Shown here piece by piece: positions 33,942-42,047 of a stretch of 64,000 nt of DNA; position 1 is the first letter of the stretch, and every line of letters begins with the position of its first letter. The DNA comes from Stenotrophomonas sp. ZAC14D1_NAIMI4_1. GTDB taxonomy: Bacteria; Pseudomonadota; Gammaproteobacteria; Xanthomonadales; Xanthomonadaceae. Position numbers and translations under genes: made by a program. The notes beneath the pieces were generated by a model. The model was not told the origin of the DNA and searched no databases. It saw nothing but the letters and a program-made list of their open reading frames with translations. The stretch covers positions 3,624,125 through 3,688,124 of the forward strand of contig NZ_CP026001.1 of NCBI RefSeq assembly GCF_003086775.1, read 5' to 3'.

Positions 33942-36900
33942 GACCGCCCACCGAAGGCGACTCGGCTTCCTGCTTCTCCAGTTCGCGCTTCACCGCTTCG
34001 GGCGAACGCGTGTACGGGGCCAGGCGCGCGTAGAACGCCGGCACCACGAACAGCGACAGGAACGTGGACAGGGTGACGCCGAAGATGATCACGACGCCGA
34101 TGGTGCCACGGCTGGCCGAACCCGGGCCGCCGGCCACCACCAGCGGGATGGCGCCGACCACGGTGGCGATCGAGGTCATCAGGATCGGGCGCAGGCGCAC
34201 CACCGCCGATTCGATGATGGCCGCGCGCACGGTACGCCCGTCATCGCGCAGCTGGTTGGCGAACTCGACGATCAGGATGCCGTTCTTCGCCGCCAGGCCC
34301 ACCAGCATCACGATGCCAATCTGGCTGAACAGGTTCACCGTACCGCCACTGACCCACAGCCCGACCAGCGCGCCGAGCACGCCCAGCGGTACGGTCAGCA
34401 TGATGGTGAGCGGGTGGATGAAGCTCTCGAACTGCGCGGCCAGCACCAGGTACACCACCAGCAGGGCCATGGCGAAGGTCAGCAGCACCGCGCCACCGGC
34501 GCTCTGGTATTCGCGCGACTCGCCCTTCCAGTTGACCTGCGCGTACTGCGGCAGCTCCTCGCGGGTGACCTGCTGTGCCCAGGCGATGGCCTCGCCCAGC
34601 GGGTAGCCGGGGGCCAGGCCGGCGCTGATGGTGATCGAGCGCAGGCGGTTGAAGCGGTTCAGGGTGCCAGCCTCGGCCACTTCGCTGAGGGTGACCAGGT
34701 TGGACAGCGGCACCAGTTCGCCGGAGTTGGCACGCACGCGGATGGCGGCAAGATCGGCCGGGCTGGCGCGGCCATCACGACCGGCCTGCACCAGCACGTC
34801 GTACTCCTCGCCGTTGTCGACGAAGGTGGTGACGCGGCGCGAGCCCATCATGGTTTCCAGTGCCGAACCGATCGCGGTGACCGGGACGCCGAGGTCGGCC
34901 GCACGCTGGCGGTCGATGTTCACCCGCATCTGCGGACGGGTTTCCTTGTAGTCCGAATCGGGGCCGACCAGGCCCGGGTTGTCGGCCATGCGCAGCAGGA
35001 TGCGGTCACGCCACTGCGCGATCTCGGCATATTCCGGGCCACCCAGCACGATCTGGAACGGCTGGCCGCCACTGCGCACCAGGCCACCACCGACCTGGGT
35101 ACGCACGCGCACGCCACGCAGGGTGTCCAGCTCTTTCTGCAGGTCGTTGGCCACGTCCACGGTGTTCTCGGTGCGCTGGCGCCACGGCTGCAGGAACACG
35201 CTGACGCGGCCGGTGTGCATTTCCTCGCTGGCACCGAAGCCGCCGGGCACGCGCGGGTTGGCGCGGGCGATGGTCTTGTCGGCGCCCACGTGCGGCGCCA
35301 GCAGTGCTTCGACCTGCTGCACCTGCTGCACGGTGTAGTCATAGCCGGCGCCTTCCGGGCCGTCGATCATGATCTGGAAGGAGCCACGGTCTTCGGCCGG
35401 GGCCAGCTCGGACGGCAGGATCTTCAGCAGGCCCCAGCTGGCGGCCAGTGCCAGCGCCATCACCACCAGGTAGATCCACAGGCGGTCGACGTGGTGGTCA
35501 AGCACGCGACCGTAACCCGACGCCAGGCGCTCCAGGTTGCGGTTGATGACGCCATACAGGCCGCGCGGCGCGTGCCCGCTGTGCGGCTTGAGCAGCTTGG
35601 AGGCCATCATCGGCGTCAGCGTCAGCGCGACGAACGCCGACAGGGCCACTGCGGCGGCCAGCGCCACCGCCAGCTCGCGGAACAGGCGGCCGGTATTGCC
35701 TTCCAGGAAGCCGACCGGCAGGAACACCGCCACCAGCACCGCGGTGGTGGCGATGACCGCGAAGGCCACCTGGGTGGTGCCACGCTTGGAGGCGACCAGC
35801 GGCGGTTCGCCGAGGTCGATGCGGCGCTGCACGTTCTCCACCACCACGATCGCATCGTCCACCACCAGGCCGATGCACAGCACCAGCGCCAGCAGGGTCA
35901 GCAGGTTGATCGAGAAGCCGAAGGCGTACAGCGCGATGAAGGCCGCGACCAGGCAGACCGGCACGGTCACCGCTGGAATCAGCGCGGCGCGGAAGCTGCC
36001 CAGGAACAGCCAGATGACCGCCAGCACCAGCAGCATCGCTTCGATCAGGGTCGCGTAGACGCGATCGACGGCCGCTTCGATGAAGGTGGTGTTGTCGAAG
36101 GTGACCACGATCTGCGTGCCCTCGGGCAGCGTCGCGGCAACTTTCTCAGCTTCCGCGCGTGCGGCGCGGGCCACGTCCAGCGAGTTGGCCGTGGAGGTCT
36201 TGACGATACCCAGGCCGACGCCGGGTTCACCGTTGCTGCGGAAGTACGCGCGGCGTTCGGCCGAGGCCAGTTCGATCTTGGCAACATCGCCCATGCGCAC
36301 CACGTAACCATCGCTGCCCTTGCCCAGCGGGATGGTGGCGAAATCCTCGGGCTTCACGTAGTTGCGCTCGACGCGCAGGGTGAAGTCGCGGTCGGTCGAC
36401 TCGATGCGGCCGGCCGGCAGCTCCACGTTCTCGTTGCGCAGCGCGGTTTCCACATCGCCGGTGGTCAGGCCGCGGGCGGCCAGCTGGTCGCGGTCCAGCC
36501 AGATGCGCATGGCATAGCGCTGGCGGCCGCCGATGCGGACCTGGGCCACGCCATCCAGGCTGGAGAAGCGATCGACCACGTAGCGGTCGGCGTAGTCGCT
36601 CAGTTCAAGCGTGTCCATCGTGGTGGAGGACATGTTGAACCAGATGATCGGGTCGGCATCACTCTCGACCTTGGCGATTTCCGGCGGGCGCGCCTCTTCG
36701 GGCATGCGGTCGGCCACGCGGCTGACCGCATCGCGCACATCGTTGGCGGCCGCTTCGATATCGCGGTTGGAGGTGAATTCGATGCTGACCTGCGAGCGGC
36801 CATTGCTGCTGCGCGCGTTGATCGTATCGATGCCTTCGATGCCGGCCAGCGCATCTTCCAGCACCTGGGTCACGCGGCTTTCGATGACCGCCGCCGAAGC

Positions 36901-37059
36901 ACCGGTGTAATCCACCGACACCGAGACGATGGGCGGATCGATGGCCGGCAGCTCGCGCAGGGTCAGGCGGGTGAAGGACATGATGCCCAGCACCACCAGC
37001 AGCAGGCTCATCACCACGGCAAATACCGGCCGCTGGATGGAAATATCCGACAGCTTCAT
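33934..37059 (-). CDS. RND multidrug efflux pump, inner-membrane subunit
   Basis: A 1041-residue HAE1/AcrB-family proton-driven exporter with 12 helices and two large periplasmic porter loops. Signatures are MKLSDISIQRPVFAVVMSLL at the start, the TM4 Asp pair in GLVVDDAIVVVENV, LPVGFLEGNTGRLFRELAVALAAA, and the repeat-half GIVMLVGLAAKNGILIVEFANQLR. It pairs with the adaptor upstream (4-base ATGA overlap); no outer-membrane channel gene is in the unit, so it probably uses a shared TolC homolog. S. maltophilia has several Sme pumps of this kind; SmeGH or SmeMN are possible but I cannot decide, so no symbol is given. Confidence 0.95.
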   Translation of the reverse strand: MKLSDISIQRPVFAVVMSLLLVVLGIMSFTRLTLRELPAIDPPIVSVSVDYTGASAAVIESRVTQVLEDALAGIEGIDTINARSSNGRSQVSIEFTSNRDIEAAANDVRDAVSRVADRMPEEARPPEIAKVESDADPIIWFNMSSTTMDTLELSDYADRYVVDRFSSLDGVAQVRIGGRQRYAMRIWLDRDQLAARGLTTGDVETALRNENVELPAGRIESTDRDFTLRVERNYVKPEDFATIPLGKGSDGYVVRMGDVAKIELASAERRAYFRSNGEPGVGLGIVKTSTANSLDVARAARAEAEKVAATLPEGTQIVVTFDNTTFIEAAVDRVYATLIEAMLLVLAVIWLFLGSFRAALIPAVTVPVCLVAAFIALYAFGFSINLLTLLALVLCIGLVVDDAIVVVENVQRRIDLGEPPLVASKRGTTQVAFAVIATTAVLVAVFLPVGFLEGNTGRLFRELAVALAAAVALSAFVALTLTPMMASKLLKPHSGHAPRGLYGVINRNLERLASGYGRVLDHHVDRLWIYLVVMALALAASWGLLKILPSELAPAEDRGSFQIMIDGPEGAGYDYTVQQVQQVEALLAPHVGADKTIARANPRVPGGFGASEEMHTGRVSVFLQPWRQRTENTVDVANDLQKELDTLRGVRVRTQVGGGLVRSGGQPFQIVLGGPEYAEIAQWRDRILLRMADNPGLVGPDSDYKETRPQMRVNIDRQRAADLGVPVTAIGSALETMMGSRRVTTFVDNGEEYDVLVQAGRDGRASPADLAAIRVRANSGELVPLSNLVTLSEVAEAGTLNRFNRLRSITISAGLAPGYPLGEAIAWAQQVTREELPQYAQVNWKGESREYQSAGGAVLLTFAMALLVVYLVLAAQFESFIHPLTIMLTVPLGVLGALVGLWVSGGTVNLFSQIGIVMLVGLAAKNGILIVEFANQLRDDGRTVRAAIIESAVVRLRPILMTSIATVVGAIPLVVAGGPGSASRGTIGVVIIFGVTLSTFLSLFVVPAFYARLAPYTRSPEAVKRELEKQEAESPSVGGHA

Positions 37060-38162
37060 CCGCCGTTGCCCTCGGCCGGTGCCGGTGCCGGCGTCTTGGC
37101 CGGTGCGGTGCCGCTGGCCGGCGCGGCGTCGGTCGCCGCCACCTTCAGGCCGGCGCGCAGCTTGCCGGTGCCATCGACGACGATGCGCTCGCCGCCCTGC
37201 AGGCCCTGGCGGATCTCGACCACGCCGGCACGACGCGCACCGGTGGTCACGTCAATGCGCTCGACGGTGTCGTCGGCCTTGATGCGGTACATGAAGGTAT
37301 CGCGGCCGACCTGCACCACGGCGATTTCCGGTACCACCAGCGCCGGGCGCTCGGGGCGGAACAGGCGCACGTCCAGCAGCATGCCCGGACGCAGCGCGTG
37401 ATCGGCGTTGGCGAAGTCGGCGCGCACGGTCACCGCGCGGGTGGCCGGATCGACACGCGCATCGATGGTGGTCACTTCGCCTTCGAAGGTACGGCCCGGC
37501 CAGGCGACGCTGGTCGCACTGACCTTGTCGCCGTTGGACAGCGCGGCCATTTCCACTTCCGGCACCTGGAAATCGACGTGCATGCGTTCGATGTCATCCA
37601 GGGTGGCGATGACGGTGGTCGGGGTCAGCAGCGTGCCCGGGCTGACCTGGCGGATGCCGAGTACGCCGGCGAACGGCGCACGCACGCGGCGGTCGCCGAT
37701 GTCCGCCTGCATCTGCGCCACGCGTGCTTCGGCGGCGTCGCGGATCGACTTCTGGGTATCGAGGGTGGCGCTGGAGACCAGGCGCTGGGTCGCCAGTTCG
37801 CGCTGGCGCTTGTAGAGCTGGTCGGCTTCATGGAAGGTCGCCTGCGCCTGCACCAGCGCCGCCTCCTGGGCCTGCCCGCGCAGGGTCACGATGGGCGCAC
37901 CGGCGGCGACCTGCTGGCCGCTTTCGAAGTGCACGCGGTCGACGATCTCGCTGACCTTGGCGGTAACGCTGATGGATTCACGCGCCTTGGCCGTCCCCAG
38001 CGCCTGCAGCGTGTCGTTCCACTGCGAGGGCTGCACGACCTGGGCGGTGACCGGCACCGCTTCGCCCTGCCGACGCGCGGCGGCCTCCTGTTTGCCTGCG
38101 CACCCGGCCAGGACGGCCAGGCTGAGGCCAAGGGCCAGGGTCGAAGTGATACGAGCCAACAT
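37056..38162 (-). CDS. RND efflux periplasmic adaptor (membrane fusion lipoprotein)
   Basis: A 368-residue adaptor. The lipoprotein signal is MLARITSTLALGLSLAVLAGC (lipobox LAGC, Cys-21). It then has a barrel-sandwich/hairpin region with a coiled-coil about residues 90-140 (VQAQATFHEADQLYKRQRELATQRL), and beta-barrel VHFDFQVPE-like strands followed by a membrane-proximal domain. A Pro/Ala-rich tail ends the protein. It links the pump to an outer-membrane channel. ATG at 38162 fits the lipobox. It is the first gene of the adaptor-pump-acetyltransferase operon; no local regulator gene is seen. Confidence 0.94.
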   Translation of the reverse strand: MLARITSTLALGLSLAVLAGCAGKQEAAARRQGEAVPVTAQVVQPSQWNDTLQALGTAKARESISVTAKVSEIVDRVHFESGQQVAAGAPIVTLRGQAQEAALVQAQATFHEADQLYKRQRELATQRLVSSATLDTQKSIRDAAEARVAQMQADIGDRRVRAPFAGVLGIRQVSPGTLLTPTTVIATLDDIERMHVDFQVPEVEMAALSNGDKVSATSVAWPGRTFEGEVTTIDARVDPATRAVTVRADFANADHALRPGMLLDVRLFRPERPALVVPEIAVVQVGRDTFMYRIKADDTVERIDVTTGARRAGVVEIRQGLQGGERIVVDGTGKLRAGLKVAATDAAPASGTAPAKTPAPAPAEGNGG

Positions 38163-38429
38163 GAAAGGTCCTGGTTGATGCACGGCCGCCGAGTGTAGGC
38201 AAGGGGCTGCGAAAGCGATATGTGCCAAGCGTTTACTGGCGTGGAACAGGCCCTGCGGTGGCGCCGTGAACCCGTTCCATGCAAGGCTCGCCGGGGCAGT
38301 GTCGGCGTATGTCGGGATGTATCCAGCCGCACTTTGTCGTGCGTTGTCATCGTACAGTCGAGGCTGCTTGGCAGAGGGCGCCAGGCGGGGGTCGGCCCTG
38401 GCGGGGTCCGGCCCTGTTTTTTTTGTCCC

Positions 38430-38612
38430 GGCAGGGCTTGCAGCCCTGCACCCGCTCAATGCAACGGCAACGTCAAAAGCCGGCATTCCGTGGGATGGCG
38501 GGGTGGGTCCGGTTGAGGGGACGCCGTAAACCCGTCCATGGGGGCTTGGTCGCGGCATCCATGCCGCTCACACCCCCTCAACCGGACCCACCCCGCCTTC
38601 GACAGATTCCTG
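38430..38612 (+). repeat. Long-stem hairpin element, copy A
   Basis: A perfect 24-bp inverted repeat (38497-38520 with 38574-38597) encloses a 53-base loop. The loop starts ACGCCGTAAACCC, has CCATGGGGGCTTGG and an inner GCGGCAT-CC-ATGCCGC hairpin, and ends GCTCACAC. Left flank: a GCAGGGCTTGCAGCCCTGC hairpin, then GCAACGGCAACGTC. Right flank: TTCGACAGATTCCTGC. The same plan is found in copies B (38812), C (48121) and D (48516) with different stem sequences. Confidence 0.85.
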
Positions 38613-38645
38613 CGGCCTGTTGGAACCTGCTGCTGATGGTGGTGG

Positions 38646-38795
38646 GTGCCGACCGTTGGTCGGCACTGGGTCGGATCCGGAATTAATTTCGATGTCTGAC
38701 AGATTTCATCCACGCATGGCGTGGATCTACCAGCCGGGCTCCGACCCAATTCTGAATATCGATATCTGACAGATGTGCCGACCAACGGTCGGCAC
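38646..38795. repeat. Palindromes between hairpin copies A and B
   Basis: Hairpin GTGCCGACC-GTT-GGTCGGCAC at 38646-38666 recurs inverted as GTGCCGACC-AAC-GGTCGGCAC at 38775-38795. An inverted SMAG unit (arms ATCCACGC/GCGTGGAT, ending CTAC) is at 38707-38730. The word TCTGACAGAT occurs twice (38695 and 38765) and resembles the right end of the hairpin elements. With copies A and B these fill most of the 850-base gap 38163-39014; 38163-38429 has no gene, only an 8-T run near 38417. Confidence 0.8.
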
Positions 38796-38811
38796 CCACC
38801 AACAGATCGCA

Positions 38812-39003
38812 GGGATCTGTCAGAGGTGGGGCGGTGTGGGTGGGCAGGACCGTTGGCGCCATGGATGGCGCCATCGAGCCCCCATGGATGGGTTTACGGC
38901 GTGTCCTGCCCACCCACACCGCCCCGCCAACCCACGGATCGCCCGCTTTTGAAGTTGACGTTGCCGTTGCTTCGGCAGGTGCAGGGCTGCAAGCCCTGCC
39001 GAA
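38812..39003 (-). repeat. Long-stem hairpin element, copy B (inverted to A)
   Basis: A perfect 23-bp inverted repeat (38828-38850 with 38903-38925) encloses a 52-base loop. On the minus strand the loop reads ACGCCGTAAACCCATCC, then ATGGGGGCTCGATGGCG, and an inner GGCGCCATCC-ATGGCGCC hairpin. The left flank (minus strand) carries the same GCAGGGCTTGCAGCCCTGC hairpin and GCAACGGCAACGTC as copy A. The stem sequence is quite different from copy A yet pairs perfectly. Confidence 0.85.
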
Positions 39004-39014
39004 AACCCCACCCC

Positions 39015-39998
39015 TCAGACCGTGATGGTCTGGGTCAGCGACTCCCATGTCGGCGGCACCGGCCACGCGGCCGCCTGGTTGCCATCCAGCACCCGCCGCA
39101 GGTCACGCGGATCAATCTGCGGCGCCAGCACGTGCACCAGCTCCAGTGCGTAATCACGCAGTACCCGGTCGCGCGGCAGCACCGCCCACGCAATGCACTC
39201 GGTGATCGGCTCCGGGGCCGGCCACGAGCGCAGGTCTTCATCGTTGGAACTGACCGCCATCTCGGCCAGCAGCCCCACGCCCAGGCCGGTGCGGACATAG
39301 GTCTTGATCAGGTCGGCATCCAGCGCGGTCAACGCCAGGTCCGGTACCAGGCCGTTGGCCGCGAAGGCGCGCTGCAGCGAGGAACTGGGACGGGTGGAGG
39401 ATTCATAGCTGATCAGCGGCTGGCGGGCCAGCGCGGCCAGATCCGGGGCGCGGCCGGCGCGGTCCAGCGGGTGGCCCTTGGGCACCACCACCAGCCGCCG
39501 CCAGCGGAACAGCGGCACCGCGATGCCATCGGTCGGTTCGCCGCCGGCCGTGCTGATGATCGCGATGTCGGCATCGCCCTGGTTGAGGCGGTCGAGCGCG
39601 TCGGCTTCACCGGCCTGCTGCAGGTGCACGCTGACCTGCGGGTAGGCCTGCTTGATCGCCGCCACCGCCGGCGGCAGCACGAAGCGCGCCTGGGTATGGG
39701 TGGTGGTCAGGATCAGCTGGCCCTGGCTTTCGCGCCGCTGGTTGGCGGCGTAGGTGCGGATGTTGTTGGCCTCGGCCAGCACCGCGCGGGCGCGGGAGAT
39801 GACTTCGGTACCGGCCGGGGTGACCGATTCCAGGCTGCGCCCCTTGCGCACGAACAACAGGAAGCCCAGCTCGTCCTCCAGCTGCTTGAGCTGCTTGGAC
39901 AGGCCGGGCTGGGTGGCGTGCACACGCGTGGCCGCGAGCGTGATGTTCATCTCGGCGTCGGCGATGGCGACCAGGTAGCGCAGCTGGGTAAGCGTCAT
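39015..39998 (-). CDS. cysB: LysR-type regulator, CysB-like
   Basis: A 327-residue LysR regulator of the CysB/Cbl type: winged helix MTLTQLRYLVAIADAEMNITLAATRVHATQPGLSKQL with the long CysB-style recognition helix, then a co-inducer domain with LILTTTHTQARFVLPPAVAAI and QPLISYESSTRPSSSLQ. CysB senses O-acetylserine/N-acetylserine and activates cysteine synthesis genes. It is divergent from cysK (40209), its classic target, across 210 bases. The frame is open further up to 40052; ATG 39998 matches family starts. Confidence 0.93.
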   Translation of the reverse strand: MTLTQLRYLVAIADAEMNITLAATRVHATQPGLSKQLKQLEDELGFLLFVRKGRSLESVTPAGTEVISRARAVLAEANNIRTYAANQRRESQGQLILTTTHTQARFVLPPAVAAIKQAYPQVSVHLQQAGEADALDRLNQGDADIAIISTAGGEPTDGIAVPLFRWRRLVVVPKGHPLDRAGRAPDLAALARQPLISYESSTRPSSSLQRAFAANGLVPDLALTALDADLIKTYVRTGLGVGLLAEMAVSSNDEDLRSWPAPEPITECIAWAVLPRDRVLRDYALELVHVLAPQIDPRDLRRVLDGNQAAAWPVPPTWESLTQTITV

Positions 39999-40208
39999 GG
40001 CAGGCGGGGGCGCAGGGGGGCGGAGGTCCACTCTAGGGTCTAATACCCTCACCAGCTTATAACCAAAGGTTGTTTAAGAAAGGTATCTGGTCATTTCCGG
40101 GCGTCATATGCCGGCGCTACGGTCAGCCGGCAGCCGCTGGCCTGAACGGCCAGCCTCCCCCCCTTCCGCCCGCCGGCCCACGGCGCGGCCAGCTTCCGGA
40201 GCGCTTCC

Positions 40209-41168
40209 ATGGCCCTGTACGACTCCATCCTCGATACCGTCGGCAACACCCCCATCGTCAAACTGCAGCGCCTGGCTCCGCAGGGCGTGACCCTGTACGC
40301 CAAGGTCGAATCGTTCAACCCGGGCGGCTCGGTGAAGGACCGCCTGGCGCTGGCCATCATCCTCGACGCCGAGGCACGCGGGCTGCTCAAGCCGGGCGAC
40401 ACCATCGTGGAAGCCACCTCGGGCAACACCGGCGTGGCCCTGGCCATGGTGGCCGCCGCGCGCGGCTACAAGTTCGTGGCCACCATGGTCGAGACTTTCT
40501 CGGTGGAGCGACGCAAGCTGATGCGTGCCTATGGCGCCAAGGTGATCCTGACCCCCGCCGCCGAGCGCGGCAGCGGCATGGTGCGCAAGGCCGCCGAACT
40601 GGCCGAGCAGCACGGCTGGTTCCTGGCCAGCCAGTTCGCCAACCCGGCCAACCCGGCCTACCACCGCAACACCACGGCGGCGGAGATCGTGCGCGACTTC
40701 GCCGGCAAGCGCCTGGACTATTTCGTCAGCGGCTGGGGCACCGGCGGCACCCTCACCGGCGTGGGCGAAGTACTGAAGGTCGCCCGCCCGCAGACCCGCA
40801 TCGTGGCCACCGAACCGGCCGGCGCTGCGCTGCTGAAGGGCGACGACTGGAAGCCGCACAAGATCCAGGGCTGGACGCCGGACTTCGTGCCGGATGTGCT
40901 CAATCGCGACGTGGTGGATGAACTGCTGACGGTCGAGGACGACCGCGCCATCGCCACCGCGCGCCGCCTGGCAGCCGAAGAAGGCATCTTCGTCGGCATC
41001 TCCGCCGGTGCCACCGTGGCCAGCGCACTGGACGTGGCTGCCCGCGCCGAGCCGGGCTCGGTGATCCTGGCGATGCTGCCGGACACCGGTGAACGCTATT
41101 TCTCCACGCCGCTGTTTGCCGAGGTGAACGAAGGCTCCGACGACGACTGGCTGGCCGGCCTGCCGTAA
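40209..41168 (+). CDS. cysK: Cysteine synthase A (O-acetylserine sulfhydrylase)
   Basis: A 319-residue PLP enzyme that joins sulfide with O-acetylserine to give cysteine. The PLP lysine lies in FNPGGSVKDRLAL, the substrate loop is EATSGNTGVALAMVAAARG, and the phosphate-binding glycine loop is SGWGTGGTLTGVG. It is divergent from the cysB-like regulator. A SMAG unit followed by TTTCCTTTT lies 25 bases past its stop and may act as a weak terminator. Confidence 0.97.
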   Translation: MALYDSILDTVGNTPIVKLQRLAPQGVTLYAKVESFNPGGSVKDRLALAIILDAEARGLLKPGDTIVEATSGNTGVALAMVAAARGYKFVATMVETFSVERRKLMRAYGAKVILTPAAERGSGMVRKAAELAEQHGWFLASQFANPANPAYHRNTTAAEIVRDFAGKRLDYFVSGWGTGGTLTGVGEVLKVARPQTRIVATEPAGAALLKGDDWKPHKIQGWTPDFVPDVLNRDVVDELLTVEDDRAIATARRLAAEEGIFVGISAGATVASALDVAARAEPGSVILAMLPDTGERYFSTPLFAEVNEGSDDDWLAGLP

Positions 41169-41192
41169 GCCGCACGGGGTCGTCAACCCACG

Positions 41193-41215
41193 GTAGCGCC
41201 GGGCCATGCCCGGCG
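41193..41215 (+). repeat. SMAG unit downstream of cysK
   Basis: GTAG followed by CGCCGGGC-CAT-GCCCGGCG and TTTCCTTTT. The 11-base arm plus T-rich tail makes this SMAG copy a plausible intrinsic terminator for cysK. Confidence 0.85.
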
Positions 41216-41398
41216 TTTCCTTTTCTGGCTGACCCCTTTCTGCTTCAGCCTGCGTGAAGGTTATTGCCCCCATCGTGCGTGAAGGCCGTAATCGCAGCGC
41301 GTGAGACGGTCATGACGCAGCATGGATGCCCTCTCCACTACGGTGGGTGCAGCCAGCGCGGGCACGGCGCGCAACAACAACAGGCAGGAGACGGACGC

Positions 41399-41995
41399 AT
41401 GAAGATCGAAGTGTGGCAGGGCGACATCACGACCCTGGCGGTGGATGCGATCGTCAACGCGGCCAACGAAACCCTGCTCGGCGGGGGCGGTGTGGACGGT
41501 GCGATCCACCGTGCGGCCGGGCCGGAGCTGCTGGCCGAATGCGAGCGCCTGCCGGAACTGCGCCCGGGCGTGCGTTGCCCGACCGGCGAAGTGCGTGCCA
41601 CCGACGCCTATGCACTGCCCGCACGGCACGTGCTGCACACCGTCGGCCCGGTCTGGCATGACGGCCAGCGCGATGAACCGGCGTTGCTGGCCAACTGTTA
41701 CTGGAAATCACTGCAGCTGGCCGAATCGCTGGGCGTGCACTCGATTGCGTTCCCGGCCATCAGCTGCGGCGTCTATGGCTATCCGCTGTACCAGGCCGCG
41801 CAGGTGGCAGTGACCGAAACGCTGGCATGGCAGCGCAGCCACGCGCAGCCGATGCGTATCGTGCTGGTGGCGTTCAACACGGCCACGGCCAAGGCCTACC
41901 AGCAGGCACTGGCCGCGGCGGGCCAGGCGGTGGAGGCCGAACGCATCCTGCCGCTGCCGCCGGTGGGTGATGCCGGTTACGCTGCCGCGCATTGA
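41399..41995 (+). CDS. Macrodomain protein, O-acetyl-ADP-ribose deacetylase type
   Basis: A 198-residue single-macrodomain protein of the YmdB/MacroD class, which hydrolyses O-acetyl-ADP-ribose or removes ADP-ribose from proteins. It begins [39 protein letters not shown], with the catalytic Asn/Asp motif, and continues with [18 protein letters not shown], the pyrophosphate loop. A GGAG site (GCAGGAGACG) precedes the ATG at 41399. It stands alone. Confidence 0.96.
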   Translation: MKIEVWQGDITTLAVDAIVNAANETLLGGGGVDGAIHRAAGPELLAECERLPELRPGVRCPTGEVRATDAYALPARHVLHTVGPVWHDGQRDEPALLANCYWKSLQLAESLGVHSIAFPAISCGVYGYPLYQAAQVAVTETLAWQRSHAQPMRIVLVAFNTATAKAYQQALAAAGQAVEAERILPLPPVGDAGYAAAH

Positions 41996-42023
41996 GGCAC
42001 GGGCAGGCAGGAAGATGAAAGGC

Positions 42024-42047
42024 CATCCACGCGTGGCGTGGATCTAC
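42024..42047 (-). repeat. Inverted SMAG unit overlapping a stop codon
   Basis: The arms ATCCACGC-GTG-GCGTGGAT end in CTAC (GTAG on the minus strand). Its TAG (42044-42046) is the stop codon of the lipoprotein gene at 42044-43081. Confidence 0.85.

Noticed and set aside
33940..37401. A 1153-codon open frame on the plus strand
   Set aside because: It is the antisense shadow of the RND pump and adaptor genes and has no recognisable domain.
38497..38597. Short open frames inside the hairpin loops giving MDGFTA-like peptides
   Set aside because: They lack ribosome sites, are not in a consistent strand or frame relative to neighbours, and the sequence conservation is explained by the shared loop core.
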